From NCBI GenBank assembly GCA_026954015.1, contig JAIXLP010000048.1, positions 1-64,000 on the forward strand: 64,000 nucleotides of DNA, given 5' to 3'. The stretch comes from Burkholderiales bacterium (lineage in GTDB: Bacteria; Pseudomonadota; Gammaproteobacteria; Burkholderiales; Burkholderiaceae_C). A program made the translations under genes and the position numbers. Below are positions 25,738-35,323 of this stretch, in pieces. The notes under the pieces are model-generated. The model saw only the letters and a list, made by a program, of their open reading frames with translations, was not told where the DNA came from and made no database searches. Position 1 is the stretch's first letter. Every line of letters begins with the position of its first letter.

Positions 25738-27557
25738 GCGGCAACTCCCTCGGTATCTTCCACGCCCAGGTAGGCTTCCATCACGCGCGGGTTGGCCTGC
25801 ACCTGGGCGGGCGAACCGAGCGCGATCACGCGGCCGAATTCGAGCACGGTGACGCGGTCGGCCAGGTTCATCACGAACTCCATGTCGTGCTCCACCACCA
25901 GCACCGCAAGCCCCTCGGCGCGCAACTGCGAGAGCAGCCGCACCAGCGCCTGCTTCTCCAGGTGGCGCAGGCCCGCAGCCGGCTCGTCGAGCAGCAGGAT
26001 CGACGGCTGCCCGGCCAGCGCGCGCGCGATCTCGACGATGCGCTGCTGGCCCAGTGGCAGCGACGCCGCCGGCGTGTCGACGTAATCGATCAGCCCGCAG
26101 CGCTCGATCTGCTTGCGTGCCTCGGCCAGCAGCGCGGCCTCCTCGCGCCGGTCGGTCTGCAGCATGGCCGAGAGCCAGCCGCGGTGCCCGCGCAGGTGCG
26201 CGCCCAGCGCCACGTTTTCCAGCACCGTGCGCTGCCCGAGCAGGCGCACGTGCTGGAAGGTGCGGCCCATCCCGAGCGCGGCGAATGCGCGCGAGGGCTT
26301 GCCCACCATGGCCTGGCCCAGCAACGTGACCGTGCCCGACGTCGGATCGTCGACGCCCGAAATCATGTTGAAGAAGGTGCTCTTGCCCGCGCCGTTGGGG
26401 CCGATCAGCGCATGCACCTCGCCCGCCTTGACGTCCAGATCGACCGCATCGTTGGCAACGAGCCCGGCAAAGCGCTTGGTCACCTGCGTGGCGCTGAGCA
26501 CCACCTGGCCCACGGGTGGCAGCTTGCGCCGCGCGAGCACCGCCTGCGTGGTGTGCGCGGTGCGCGGCGCCACAGGCTTGACCCAGCGCTGCGCGCGCGC
26601 GGTGATGAGCGGCCAGATGCCATCGGCCGCGCGCTGCAGGATCAGCACCATCAGCAGGCCGAACACGATGATCTCGAAATTGCCGCTCGTGCCCAGCAGC
26701 GTCGGCAGCCAGTCCTGCAACTGCTCCTTGAGCAGCGTGATCAGCGTCGCGCCCAGCACCGCGCCCCACAGGTGCCCCGAGCCGCCGACCACGGCCATGA
26801 ACAGGTACTCGATGCCGATCTCCAGGCTGAACGGCGTGGGGTTCACGAAGCGCTGCAGGTGCGTGTAGAGCCAGCCCGAGATCGCCGCCAGCAGCGCCGC
26901 CAGCAGGAACAGCTTCATGCGCTGGCGCGAGGTGTCGACGCCCATGGACTCGGCCATCACGCGCCCGCTCTTGAGCGCGCGGATCGCACGACCCTCGCGC
27001 GAATCGAGCAGGTTGTGCATGGCCCAGATCGAGAGCAACAGCACCGCCCAGATGATGATGCCGAACAGGCGCGGCGAGGTGAGCTCGTAGCCCGCGATCG
27101 CCAGCGGCCGCACCCCCGCGATGCCGGTGAAGCCCCCCAGCCCCTCGATGTTGCCGAAGAGGTAGTACAGGCTCAGCCCCCACGCGAGCGTGCCCAGCGC
27201 CAGGAAGTGGCCCGACAGCGGCAGCGTGACCGCGCCCAGGATCCAGGCGATCACGCCGGTGACGATGAGCCCGAGCACCAGGCCCAGCCAGGGCAGCAGA
27301 TCGCCGTGGATGCCCGCAAGCGCCTGCGCCGCCACGGGCGAGGTGCAGATCCACGCGGTCGCGTACGCCCCGAGGCCGACGAACGCCGCCTGCCCGAACG
27401 AGGTGATGCCGCCCACGCCCGTGAGCATCACGAGGCCGACCGCCACGAGCGAATACAGGCCGATGTAGTTGAGCAGCGTGACGGAAAACGGCGACAGCAG
27501 CGGCCACGCCAGCGCCAGCAACGCGATGAAGAGCCAGGTCCAGAGACGGTGGGTCAT
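25734..27557 (-). CDS. Fused LivM-type permease and LivG-type ATPase
   Basis: A 607-residue fusion. Residues about 1-320 are the membrane part: LLNYIGLYSLVAVGLVMLTG and GGITSFGQAAFVGLGAYATA are LivM motifs, and the coupling region is SREGRAIRALKSGRVMAESM. After a linker (residues about 320-360) comes an ATPase with Walker A GPNGAGKSTF, LPLGQQRIVEIARAL as signature region, and Walker B ILLLDEPAAGL. Fused LivM-LivG proteins are a known variant in proteobacteria. The start ATG at 27557 overlaps the livH stop (ATGA). Confidence 0.9.
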   Translation of the reverse strand: MTHRLWTWLFIALLALAWPLLSPFSVTLLNYIGLYSLVAVGLVMLTGVGGITSFGQAAFVGLGAYATAWICTSPVAAQALAGIHGDLLPWLGLVLGLIVTGVIAWILGAVTLPLSGHFLALGTLAWGLSLYYLFGNIEGLGGFTGIAGVRPLAIAGYELTSPRLFGIIIWAVLLLSIWAMHNLLDSREGRAIRALKSGRVMAESMGVDTSRQRMKLFLLAALLAAISGWLYTHLQRFVNPTPFSLEIGIEYLFMAVVGGSGHLWGAVLGATLITLLKEQLQDWLPTLLGTSGNFEIIVFGLLMVLILQRAADGIWPLITARAQRWVKPVAPRTAHTTQAVLARRKLPPVGQVVLSATQVTKRFAGLVANDAVDLDVKAGEVHALIGPNGAGKSTFFNMISGVDDPTSGTVTLLGQAMVGKPSRAFAALGMGRTFQHVRLLGQRTVLENVALGAHLRGHRGWLSAMLQTDRREEAALLAEARKQIERCGLIDYVDTPAASLPLGQQRIVEIARALAGQPSILLLDEPAAGLRHLEKQALVRLLSQLRAEGLAVLVVEHDMEFVMNLADRVTVLEFGRVIALGSPAQVQANPRVMEAYLGVEDTEGVAA

Positions 27558-28582
27558 TCCTCGTCCTCCACGTGACGGGTATTGAGCGAGCGCCACCACA
27601 GGACGGGAATGATGAGCGTGAACACGATCACCTCCTTGTACGCGCTGGCCCAGAACGACGAGAACGATTCGAGCTGGCCCACCAGCACCGCGCCCGCGAC
27701 CGCGCCGGGGTAGCCCGTGAGGCCGCCGATGATCGCCGCCACGAAGCCCTTGAGGCCGATCAGGAAGCCCGTGTCGTAATAGATCGTCGTCACCGGCGCG
27801 ATCAGGATGCCCGACGCCACGCCGATGAGCGCCGCCAGCGCAAAGCAGATGTCACCGGACAGATCGGTCGGTATGCCCATGAGCCGCGCGCCCACGCGGT
27901 TGATCGCGGTGGCGCGCAGCGCCTTGCCGATGATCGAGCGCCCGAAGAACAGGTACATCGCCACGAGCAGCACGATCGCGGTGGCCACCACCACGAGCGA
28001 CTGGCCGCTGACCGGCACGCCCGCGGCATCCCACGAAGCGTCCCAGATCGCGTTGGTGCGCGACCCCTCGGCGCCGAAGTAGTACAGCCCCAACCCCACC
28101 ATCACGAGGTGCAGCGCCACCGCGACGATCAGCAGGAAGAGCACGCTGGCGTGCGTCAGCGGCCGGAACACCAGCCGGTACAGGAGCGGCCCCATGGGCG
28201 TGATGAGCACGAAGACGATGAGCGCCTGCATCCAGCCGCTCGTGGGCTTGACACCGAACGCCAGCGCCGCCGCGAGCGCCGGCATCACCACCGCCCAGAC
28301 GATGGTGGATTTCCAGTCCACCCGCGTGCCCTGGCTGTGGCGCCACGCCTCCACGATGAGCGTGAGCAGCGCCAGCGCCAGCAGCAGCCAGACGATGGAC
28401 GGCAGCCGGCCCGCCTGGATCGCCGCCATCGACAACGCCGCGTAGGTGACGAATTCCCCCTGGGGAATGAGGATCACGCGGGTGACCGAAAACACCAGCA
28501 CGAGCGCCAGTGCCATCAGCGCGTAGATGGCGCCGTTGACGACGCCGTCCTGCCCCAACATCAGAGCAATCTGTAAATCCAT
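27554..28582 (-). CDS. livH: ABC transporter permease, LivH type (second system)
   Basis: Membrane permease of 342 residues. Starts DLQIALMLGQDGVVNGAIYALMALALVLVFSV; has IPQGEFVTYAAL, which corresponds to the FAQG motif region, and the coupling loop GRSIIGKALRATAINRVGARLMG. It is longer than the first LivH in the window because of an extra hydrophobic insert around residues 60-120. First gene of the minus-strand transporter operon; its control region lies in 28583-29089. Confidence 0.88.
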   Translation of the reverse strand: MDLQIALMLGQDGVVNGAIYALMALALVLVFSVTRVILIPQGEFVTYAALSMAAIQAGRLPSIVWLLLALALLTLIVEAWRHSQGTRVDWKSTIVWAVVMPALAAALAFGVKPTSGWMQALIVFVLITPMGPLLYRLVFRPLTHASVLFLLIVAVALHLVMVGLGLYYFGAEGSRTNAIWDASWDAAGVPVSGQSLVVVATAIVLLVAMYLFFGRSIIGKALRATAINRVGARLMGIPTDLSGDICFALAALIGVASGILIAPVTTIYYDTGFLIGLKGFVAAIIGGLTGYPGAVAGAVLVGQLESFSSFWASAYKEVIVFTLIIPVLWWRSLNTRHVEDEE

Positions 28583-29089
28583 GGATGCTTCAACCCCTGC
28601 AGGTCAGTCCAGGCACGGCATCGGGCGCCGCACCGCGAACGCCAGACACCACACACGAAAGCGCGGCAGCAAGCCTGTCGCGCACGTCGCAAAAGCGGGA
28701 GATGGTAGTTGTATTGCGACCCGCTCCCGAATACCACTGGTAAACATACCGATATACGGCAGCAGCGCGATCATGCACGGCGCACTCCGAGATCATGGTT
28801 TGTGCGCCATCCCGACGCCGCACACGGGCACGAAACAGCCTCGCTTTAATTTATTCAATATAACCAATATACCGTGAATTCCACCATGCCAAATCGAGGT
28901 TTACCCTCAATGAGCGCACCGCTCGGCCACCGCACGAAGTTGCCATCAACGCGGCGCCCCGCACGTCGGCCACCGGCCCGCGCGGGGAACGATTTGCCTG
29001 CTCCCCGCGCAAAGTCTAGGAATGGGTCGGCGGTCGATCAACGGGTCGACACAAGACACACTGTCCCTTCGTTTGGATAATGACCCGCC
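28583..29089. promoter_or_regulatory. Divergent control region between livH operon and LysR gene
   Basis: About 500 bases without a convincing gene. It is less GC-rich than its surroundings around 28840-28875, where TATATT occurs twice on the minus strand (CGGTATATTGGTTATATTG), a candidate -10 area for the livH operon. GGATAATG near 29073 may belong to the LysR promoter. No clear palindromic LysR site could be settled by eye. Confidence 0.4.
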
Positions 29090-30061
29090 ATGAACTGGAA
29101 CGACTGCGAAATCTTTTGCCACGTCGTCGAACAGGGCGGCTTCTCGGCGGCCGCGCACTTCCTCGGCCACCCGAAATCCAGCGTGAGCAGCGCCGTCCAG
29201 CGTCTGGAGCAGGAGCTGGCGACCCGCCTGCTCGAACGCACCACACGCAGCGTACGCACCACCGAGTCGGGCGAGATCCTCTACAAGCGCACCGCGCACC
29301 TGTTCACGAGCCTGCACGAAGCCTGCAACGAGGCCCTGTCCGCGGGGCGCGAAGTGGCCGGCACGCTGCGCATCGCCTCGCCCTACGAATTCGGCGCGCA
29401 CCACCTCGGGCCGGTCGCGTGCCAGGTAATGCGGACGTTCCCCCATCTGACGGTACAGATCGACGTGGAACACCGCCCGATCAACCCGCACGCCGAGCCC
29501 TACGACATCGTGTTCGCGATGCTCGAGCACCAGCTCCCCTCGTCGAGCATCGTGATCCGGCGCATGTTCTCGCTCGAGCGCGGACTGTTCGCCTCGCCAG
29601 CGCTGCTGCGGCAGATGGGGCCGCCCCTGGCGCCGGAAAACCTCAAGGCGTGGCCGCTCGTGGTGAGCTCGACCGACACCGAGTGGTCCTTCACGGACGG
29701 TGACGGCGTGGACCACGATCTACCCGTCCAGAATCCGCGCGTCGTCAGCGCCAACGCCGACTTCCGGCTGCAGGCGGCGATCGAGGGCTTCGGCATCACG
29801 CGGGTCACCGCGACGTTCTGCGCGGCGGCCGTCGCCCGCGGCTCGCTCGTGCGTGTGCGCCTGCCGGGCTACACCTGCGAGCCGCTGCGCATCTACGCGC
29901 TGCTACCCGGCAAGCGCATGGTTCCCGAAAAGGTGCGCCATTTCCTGAACGCACTGGCGGTGCACTCGCACGCCATGGAATCGGCGCCGCAGCGCGGCAT
30001 ACACGGCGTGGTGCAGTTGCCGGGCAGCCGGTTCACCGATACCGATTGTCCGGTTTCGTGA
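29090..30061 (+). CDS. LysR-family transcriptional regulator
   Basis: A 323-residue regulator. The N-terminal helix-turn-helix reads NWNDCEIFCHVVEQGGFSAAAHFLGHPKSSVSSAVQRLEQELATRLLERTTRSVRTT, split here as the typical LTTR DNA-binding half, followed by an effector domain (GTLRIASPYEFGAHHLGP...). The closest type by eye is the CrgA/DsdC-like LTTR subgroup. It is divergent from the livH operon and just upstream of the binding-protein gene, so it probably controls this transporter in response to its substrate. The C-terminus carries about 20 extra residues of low complexity. Confidence 0.87.
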   Translation: MNWNDCEIFCHVVEQGGFSAAAHFLGHPKSSVSSAVQRLEQELATRLLERTTRSVRTTESGEILYKRTAHLFTSLHEACNEALSAGREVAGTLRIASPYEFGAHHLGPVACQVMRTFPHLTVQIDVEHRPINPHAEPYDIVFAMLEHQLPSSSIVIRRMFSLERGLFASPALLRQMGPPLAPENLKAWPLVVSSTDTEWSFTDGDGVDHDLPVQNPRVVSANADFRLQAAIEGFGITRVTATFCAAAVARGSLVRVRLPGYTCEPLRIYALLPGKRMVPEKVRHFLNALAVHSHAMESAPQRGIHGVVQLPGSRFTDTDCPVS

Positions 30062-30182
30062 ACATTCTTTCCACCTAACGGCCATTGATCCACGGTCATC
30101 GCGCCATTACGGTACGGGCTCCTGCGGTCGGTCGACGGCCGCGGGAGCCATTTCTTTTTCGGAGACAACCAAGGAATCAACG

Positions 30183-31343
30183 ATGAGTCACAGCAAACTG
30201 CTTCGGGGGCTGTTCACACTCGCCGCGGTCGCGCTCACGGCCACGGCTGCACACAGCCAGATCAAGATCGGCGTGGTGCTGTCCACGACGGGGCCGGCGG
30301 CCTCGCTCGGCATACCCGAACAGAAAACCGTGGAACTGTTCCCCAAGGAAATCGGCGGAGAAAAGATCCAGTACATCATTCTGGACGACGCATCCGACCC
30401 CACCGGCGCGGTCAAGGCAACCAAGAAGCTGATCGCCGACGACGGCGTGCACGCGATCATCGGCGCCACCACCACGCCCAGCTCGCTGGCCATGCGCGAC
30501 TCGCTGGCCGAGGCGGGCGTGCCACAGATTTCGGTGGCCGGGGGCCGCTCCATCGTGTTCCCGATGGACGACAAACGCCGCTGGGTCTTCAACACGGCGC
30601 CTTCGACCACGCTGATGGCCACGGCGATCGCCAACCACATGAAGGCGGGCGGCGTGAAAAAGGCCGCCTACATCGGCTTCGATGATGCGTTCGGCGAAGA
30701 CTGGGCCACGAATTTCGCGGAATCGGCCAAGGCGGTGGGCATCGAGGTCGTGGCCGCCGAGCGCTACAGCCGCGCGGCCACGTCGGTCACCGGCCAGACC
30801 CTGCACATCAAGGCGGCCAACCCCGACGCGGTGATGATCGGCGCATCCGGCACGGCGGCAGCCCTGCCCGAGCGGTCGTTCAACCAGATCGGCTACAAGG
30901 GCAAGCTCTACCAGAGCGGCGGCGTGGCCAACCCGGACTTCATCCGCATCTGCGGCGCCGACTGCAACGGCACCATCGTCGCGGCGGCGCCCGGACTCGT
31001 CGCGCACCAGTTGCCCAAGGACGCCTCGTTCAAGGCGGCCGCGATGCGCTATGCCGACACCTACGAGGGTGCCTACGGCAAGAAGACGCTCACCCAGTTC
31101 AGCGCCAACGCCTGGGATTCGGGCGTGCTGCTGGAGCACGCGATTCCCGTGGCGCTCAGGCAGGCCAAGCCTTCGGACCGCAAGGCGTTCAGCGCCGCGC
31201 TGCGCGACGCGCTCGAAGGCCTGAAGAACGTGCCCGCGGCCGGCGGCGTCTACACGATGACCCCCACCGAGCACAACGGCCTGGACGAGCAAGGTGTCGT
31301 GCTCGTGGAAATCGTCAACGGCGACTGGCGACTGATGAAATAA
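30183..31343 (+). CDS. ABC transporter substrate-binding protein (Peripla_BP_6), second system
   Basis: Periplasmic protein of 386 residues with a Sec signal peptide (LLRGLFTLAAVALTATAAHSQ). The mature part begins IKIGVVLSTTGPAASLGIPEQ, followed by DDASDPTGAVKATKKLI and GATTTPSSLAMRD, all typical of LivJ-like receptors that in Burkholderiales often bind aromatic acids. An AAGGAATCAACG site precedes the ATG. It should deliver substrate to the livH/livMG/livF products encoded on the minus strand. A strong terminator follows at 31458. Confidence 0.9.
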   Translation: MSHSKLLRGLFTLAAVALTATAAHSQIKIGVVLSTTGPAASLGIPEQKTVELFPKEIGGEKIQYIILDDASDPTGAVKATKKLIADDGVHAIIGATTTPSSLAMRDSLAEAGVPQISVAGGRSIVFPMDDKRRWVFNTAPSTTLMATAIANHMKAGGVKKAAYIGFDDAFGEDWATNFAESAKAVGIEVVAAERYSRAATSVTGQTLHIKAANPDAVMIGASGTAAALPERSFNQIGYKGKLYQSGGVANPDFIRICGADCNGTIVAAAPGLVAHQLPKDASFKAAAMRYADTYEGAYGKKTLTQFSANAWDSGVLLEHAIPVALRQAKPSDRKAFSAALRDALEGLKNVPAAGGVYTMTPTEHNGLDEQGVVLVEIVNGDWRLMK

Positions 31344-31457
31344 GGCGACGCTGGACAAGCCCCCGCGATGTGGTGCGCCCCGTCTGGGGATGCGATGCGA
31401 CGCACGCGAGGGACTTGTTCGGCGTCGCCATGAACCGCACCGACCCCATGCCCCTCT

Positions 31458-31484
31458 GCCCCGCCTTCGCGCGGGGCTTTTTTA
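31458..31484 (+). terminator. Rho-independent terminator after the binding-protein gene
   Basis: A 7-bp perfect stem GCCCCGC / GCGGGGC with a six-base loop, followed by TTTTTT. It lies 114 bases after the stop codon at 31343. The rest of 31344-31647 holds no gene that I can support. Confidence 0.85.
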
Positions 31485-31647
31485 TGGCGATGATCACGCG
31501 CGGCGAACCAGCCAGCCGCGCGGGGGCGGAAACGCGCGCGAACTCTCGGGCATCTAACACGGTGTCGCTACCAGCAGCCATCACGCGCGCGGCTTTGCGC
31601 GGTGATTCGAGGGGGTGACGACATCACTACAGGAGAGGATCACCACC

Positions 31648-32379
31648 ATGCTCATGCACGTCAGCGCACCACAGACGACACCGGAAGACGCCATCACGCA
31701 GCGCATGCCGGCGTCGGACCGCATCCGCTACCGCCTGATCGCGGCGCACCAGCGCTACCACGCCAACGACAACATCGCCGACTTCATCCACGCGGGCGAG
31801 ATCGACGAACTGCGCGACGAGGTGCAGGCCAAGATGCAGGAGGTGCTGCAGGCGCTGGTGATCGACACCGAGAACGACCACAACACCGCCGACACCGCGC
31901 GGCGCATGGCCAAGCTCTATATCGACGAGGTGTTTCGCGGGCGTTACCAGGGCGAGCCCAAGGTCACCGCGTTTCCCAACACCGCGCACCTGAACCAGCT
32001 CATGGTGGTGGGGCCGCTCGCGGTGCGCAGCGCCTGCTCGCACCACCTGTGCCCCATCGAGGGCAAGGTGTGGATCGGCGTGCTGCCCAACCCCAAGTCC
32101 GACCTGATCGGGCTGTCCAAGTACGCACGCATCTGCGACTGGATCATGAGCCGCCCGCAGATCCAGGAAGAGGCGATCACCATGCTCGCCGACGAGCTGG
32201 AGCGGCGCGTCAAGCCCGATGGTCTCGCCGTGGTGATGCAGGCCAGCCACGCCTGCATGCACTGGCGCGGCGTGAAGGATGACGGCGCGCACATGACCAA
32301 TTCGATCATGCGTGGCGCGTTCCTCAAGGACGCGGCGTTGCGGCGCGAATTCCTGAGCCTCGCGGGCGAGCCGCGCTGA
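31648..32379 (+). CDS. folE: GTP cyclohydrolase I
   Basis: Converts GTP to 7,8-dihydroneopterin triphosphate, the first step of folate and pteridine synthesis. The 243-residue protein has the zinc/active-site region RSACSHHLCPIEGKVWIG near residue 132 and the second zinc Cys in SHACMHWRGVKD near residue 205, plus GLSKYARI. The wording at both sites (CSHH, MHWRG) departs from the common CEHH and VRGV forms. The start ATG 31648 follows AGGAGAGG by nine bases. The N-terminal extension of about 20 residues is poorly conserved. Confidence 0.9.
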   Translation: MLMHVSAPQTTPEDAITQRMPASDRIRYRLIAAHQRYHANDNIADFIHAGEIDELRDEVQAKMQEVLQALVIDTENDHNTADTARRMAKLYIDEVFRGRYQGEPKVTAFPNTAHLNQLMVVGPLAVRSACSHHLCPIEGKVWIGVLPNPKSDLIGLSKYARICDWIMSRPQIQEEAITMLADELERRVKPDGLAVVMQASHACMHWRGVKDDGAHMTNSIMRGAFLKDAALRREFLSLAGEPR

Positions 32380-32404
32380 GCGCGCGCCCGCCGGTGCACC
32401 GCGC

Positions 32405-33496
32405 TCAGGTATCCTTGCTGATCTTGATCGTCGGGAACGCGGGCTGTTCGCCGCCGCTGCGCGCGGCGATGTTGCTCGCGAGCTGGCGCGCCATGGCCTT
32501 GTAGATCGCGCTCACGTCGCCGTCGGGCTCGGCGAACACCGTGGGGCGGCCCGAGTCGGCCTGCTCGCGGATCGACAGCGCCAGCGGCAGCGCGCCCAGG
32601 TAGGGCATGCCGTACTTCTGCGCCAGGTTCTTGCCGCCGTCCTCGCCGAAGATGTGCTCGGCATGGCCGCAGTTGCTGCAAATATGCACCGCCATGTTCT
32701 CGACGATGCCGAGGATGGGCACCCCCACCTTCTGGAACATCGTGATGCCCTTCTTCGCATCGATCAGCGCGATGTCCTGCGGCGTGGTGACGATCACCGC
32801 GCCGGTGAGCGGCACCTTCTGCGCCAGCGTGAGCTGGATGTCGCCGGTGCCGGGCGGCATGTCCACGACGAGGTAGTCGAGGTCCTGCCAGCGCGTCTGC
32901 ATGATGAGCTGCTCCAGCGCGTTGCTCGCCATCGGGCCGCGCCAGACCATGGCCTGCTCGTCGCTCACGAGAAAGCCGATCGAGTTGATCTGCAGGCCCA
33001 TTGCGCGCTTGGGCTCCATGTGCTTGCCGTCGAGCGTCTCGGGCTTGCCCGAGGTGCCGGTCATGAGCGGCTGGCTCGGGCCGTAGATGTCGGCGTCCAG
33101 CAGCCCGACCTGCGCGCCCTCGGCTGCGAGCGCCAGCGCCAGATTCACCGCGGTAGTGCTCTTGCCCACGCCGCCCTTGCCCGACGCCACGGCGACGATG
33201 TTCTTGACGCCCGGAATCTGCCGCGCGCCCCGACCGGCCACCTGCGACATCACCTTGCTCGTGATGTTGACCGAGACGTTGCTCACGCCCGCCAGCGTCC
33301 GCGCCGCCGCGACGAGCTGGCTGCGCAGCTGCGGCACGAGGCTCTTGGCCGGGTACGGCATCTCCACGTCGAACGCCACGTCACCGCCGGTCACCTGCAG
33401 GTTGCGCAGCGCCTGCGGCGTGACCAGGTCCTTGCCCGACAGTGGGTCCTTCACGCTGGCGAGTGCCGCCAGCACATCCTGCTCGGTGATGGCCAT
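32405..33496 (-). CDS. apbC: Iron-sulfur cluster carrier ATPase, Mrp/ApbC family
   Basis: P-loop ATPase of 363 residues that binds and transfers [4Fe-4S] clusters to apoproteins. The N-terminal DUF59/MIP18-like domain (about residues 1-90) is followed by the deviant Walker A GKGGVGKST near residue 109, DADIYGPSQP, VDMPPGTGD, and the cluster-binding CxxC in ICSNCGHAEHIFG near residue 274. Full length for the family. It is convergent with folE (25-base gap) and divergent from mnmH. Confidence 0.94.
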   Translation of the reverse strand: MAITEQDVLAALASVKDPLSGKDLVTPQALRNLQVTGGDVAFDVEMPYPAKSLVPQLRSQLVAAARTLAGVSNVSVNITSKVMSQVAGRGARQIPGVKNIVAVASGKGGVGKSTTAVNLALALAAEGAQVGLLDADIYGPSQPLMTGTSGKPETLDGKHMEPKRAMGLQINSIGFLVSDEQAMVWRGPMASNALEQLIMQTRWQDLDYLVVDMPPGTGDIQLTLAQKVPLTGAVIVTTPQDIALIDAKKGITMFQKVGVPILGIVENMAVHICSNCGHAEHIFGEDGGKNLAQKYGMPYLGALPLALSIREQADSGRPTVFAEPDGDVSAIYKAMARQLASNIAARSGGEQPAFPTIKISKDT

Positions 33497-33734
33497 GTGC
33501 TCTGGTCCCCTTGAAATAATGCAGCCGTAGGAGTGGCTAGTCTAGCGACGCGGGCGAGCCTGCGGCCCGAGTGAGGAAATACAAGGAAAAACCGGCTCCA
33601 GCCCTTGCCTGACAAGCGCGGACAGCTCTCTTGTTGGAAGCACGCTCCCGCGTGGCAGCGCAGTGACGGACAATACCCGCCGCCTGCGGGCCGCGCGACG
33701 CGGCGCGCGCATTCCCCGACCCCACCCCAGTTCC

Positions 33735-34793
33735 GTGCAGCACCCCGCTCCCGTCCGCCCCGAGGACATCGCCCGATTCGACACGCTGATCGACGCCCGC
33801 TCGCCCGCCGAGTTCGCGGAAGACCACATCCCCGGCGCGATCAACTGCCCCGTGCTCGACGACGCCGAGCGCGCGATCGTCGGCACGCTCTACGCACGGC
33901 AGGGTGCGTTCGAGGCACGGCGCACCGGCGGCGCGATGGTCGCGGCGCACCTGGCCGAGTACCTGCGCACCGTCTTCGCCGAACAGCCCGCCAGCTGGCG
34001 CCCGCTCGTGTACTGCTGGCGCGGCGGCATGCGCAGCGGCGCGATGGTGCAATGGATGCGGCTCGTCGGCTGGAAGGCGGAGCAGCTCGCGGGCGGCTAC
34101 AAGGCGTTTCGCCGCCACGTGATCGACGCGCTGGAGGTGCTCGTGCCGCAGTTGCAGATCCGCGCGGTGGTGGGCGCCACCGGCAGCGCCAAGACGCGCA
34201 TCCTGCACGCGCTGGCCGCGCAGGGCGCGCAGGTGCTCGACCTCGAACACCTGGCGCGGCACAAGGGTTCGCTGCTCGGCAGCCTGCCCGGCGTGTCGCA
34301 GCCCTCGCAAAAGCACTTCGAGACGCAGATCTGGAGTGCGCTGCAGGCGATGGATCTGGCGCGCCCCGTATACCTCGAAGGCGAGAGCGCGCGCATCGGG
34401 CGCCTGTCGGTGCCCCCGCTTCTGGTGCAGCGACTGCGCCACGCGCCGTGCATCGAGATCGAGGCGCCCACCGAAGAGCGCCTCGCCTACCTGCTGCGCG
34501 ACTACGCCTACCTGGGCGACGACCCCGAAGCGCTGAGCGAGCGCCTCGGCGTGCTCACCGAAATGCACGGGCACGAGACCATTGCGCGCTGGCAGGGCTG
34601 GGCCCGCACGCACGCCCTGGCCCCGTTGTTCCAGGAGCTCATGACGCTGCACTACGACCCGCACTACGGGCGCTCGCAGACACGCAACTTCACAGGGTGG
34701 GCGGCGCGCACACGCATCGCGGCGCCCGACCTTTCCGACGCGGGCATCACCGCGCTCGCGGGCGCGATCCTCCGGCACGAGCGCACCGCCTAG
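33735..34793 (+). CDS. mnmH: tRNA 2-selenouridine/geranyl-2-thiouridine synthase
   Basis: MnmH/SelU modifies wobble 2-thiouridine in tRNA, exchanging sulfur for selenium through a geranylated intermediate. The N-terminal rhodanese domain has LIDARSPAEFAEDHIPGAI and the active cysteine loop VYCWRGGMRSGAM near residue 92. A P-loop-like GATGSAKT follows near residue 152 and GESARIGRLSVP further on. Start uncertain: GTG 33735 gives the usual length; an in-frame GTG at 33663 would add 24 Arg-rich residues. No selD or selA gene is in the window. Confidence 0.88.
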   Translation: MQHPAPVRPEDIARFDTLIDARSPAEFAEDHIPGAINCPVLDDAERAIVGTLYARQGAFEARRTGGAMVAAHLAEYLRTVFAEQPASWRPLVYCWRGGMRSGAMVQWMRLVGWKAEQLAGGYKAFRRHVIDALEVLVPQLQIRAVVGATGSAKTRILHALAAQGAQVLDLEHLARHKGSLLGSLPGVSQPSQKHFETQIWSALQAMDLARPVYLEGESARIGRLSVPPLLVQRLRHAPCIEIEAPTEERLAYLLRDYAYLGDDPEALSERLGVLTEMHGHETIARWQGWARTHALAPLFQELMTLHYDPHYGRSQTRNFTGWAARTRIAAPDLSDAGITALAGAILRHERTA

Positions 34794-34830
34794 AATCGAG
34801 GACACACGGCCCAGCCCCTGGATAGACACC

Positions 34831-35256
34831 ATGACCCGCTGCTTCCGCCCTTTCGCCTGCCTCGTGGCCACCCTGAGCGTGGCGCTCGCCGGCGCGCCCG
34901 CGATCGGTCAGCCGCAAGAGCCGCTGGCCACTTCGGGCGCGGGGGCGCGCAGCTTTCCGGCGGCGGCGCTGCGCGGCTCGGTCACCTTCGTTGCGGCCAA
35001 CAAGGTGCTGCTCAACGGCGAACCCGTGCGCAGCGCGCCGGGCCTGCGCGTGTTCGACGCAAGGAACCACCTGGTGATGCCGCACACGCTGCGCGGCAAG
35101 ACCTACACGGTGCACTACGTGACCGAGCGCTCCACCCGCATGCTGCACACGGTCTGGCTGCTCACCGAAGCCGAGGCCGCCAAACCGCGCGCCGCGCCCG
35201 GCATGGTGGTGCGCAACTACCAGTTCGAATCCGAACAGTCCGCGACCGGCAAGTAA
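34831..35256 (+). CDS. Hypothetical exported protein
   Basis: A 141-residue protein not assigned to a family. It has a clear Sec-type signal peptide ([18 protein letters not shown], cleavage near residue 27). The mature part is about 115 residues, predicted mainly beta, with the segments [21 protein letters not shown] and [21 protein letters not shown] periplasmic location is inferred. It lies between mnmH and miaB with a terminator behind it, so it may be its own short transcript or end the mnmH unit. Confidence 0.7.
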   Translation: MTRCFRPFACLVATLSVALAGAPAIGQPQEPLATSGAGARSFPAAALRGSVTFVAANKVLLNGEPVRSAPGLRVFDARNHLVMPHTLRGKTYTVHYVTERSTRMLHTVWLLTEAEAAKPRAAPGMVVRNYQFESEQSATGK

Positions 35257-35265
35257 GGCCGGCCC

Positions 35266-35308
35266 CACGCGCCGCGGCGGCTGCGCCCCTGCGGCGCGCG
35301 TGTTTTTT
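35266..35308 (+). terminator. Intrinsic terminator before miaB
   Basis: CACGCGCCGC pairs with GCGGCGCG(CG)TG, one two-base bulge, with a 15-base loop, followed by TTTTTT. It ends 15 bases before the miaB ATG, so miaB transcription probably starts elsewhere or by readthrough. Confidence 0.6.
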
Positions 35309-35323
35309 CCCTGCGAGAACGCC

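Noticed and set aside
25887..27575. A 562-codon plus-strand frame opposite the fused permease-ATPase gene
   Set aside because: Composition is dominated by Arg, Gln, His and Ala without any domain, and the minus-strand gene explains the region fully.
28590..28877. Small open frames in the livH-LysR gap
   Set aside because: No ribosome-binding site, no recognisable domain, and they cover what looks like a promoter region.
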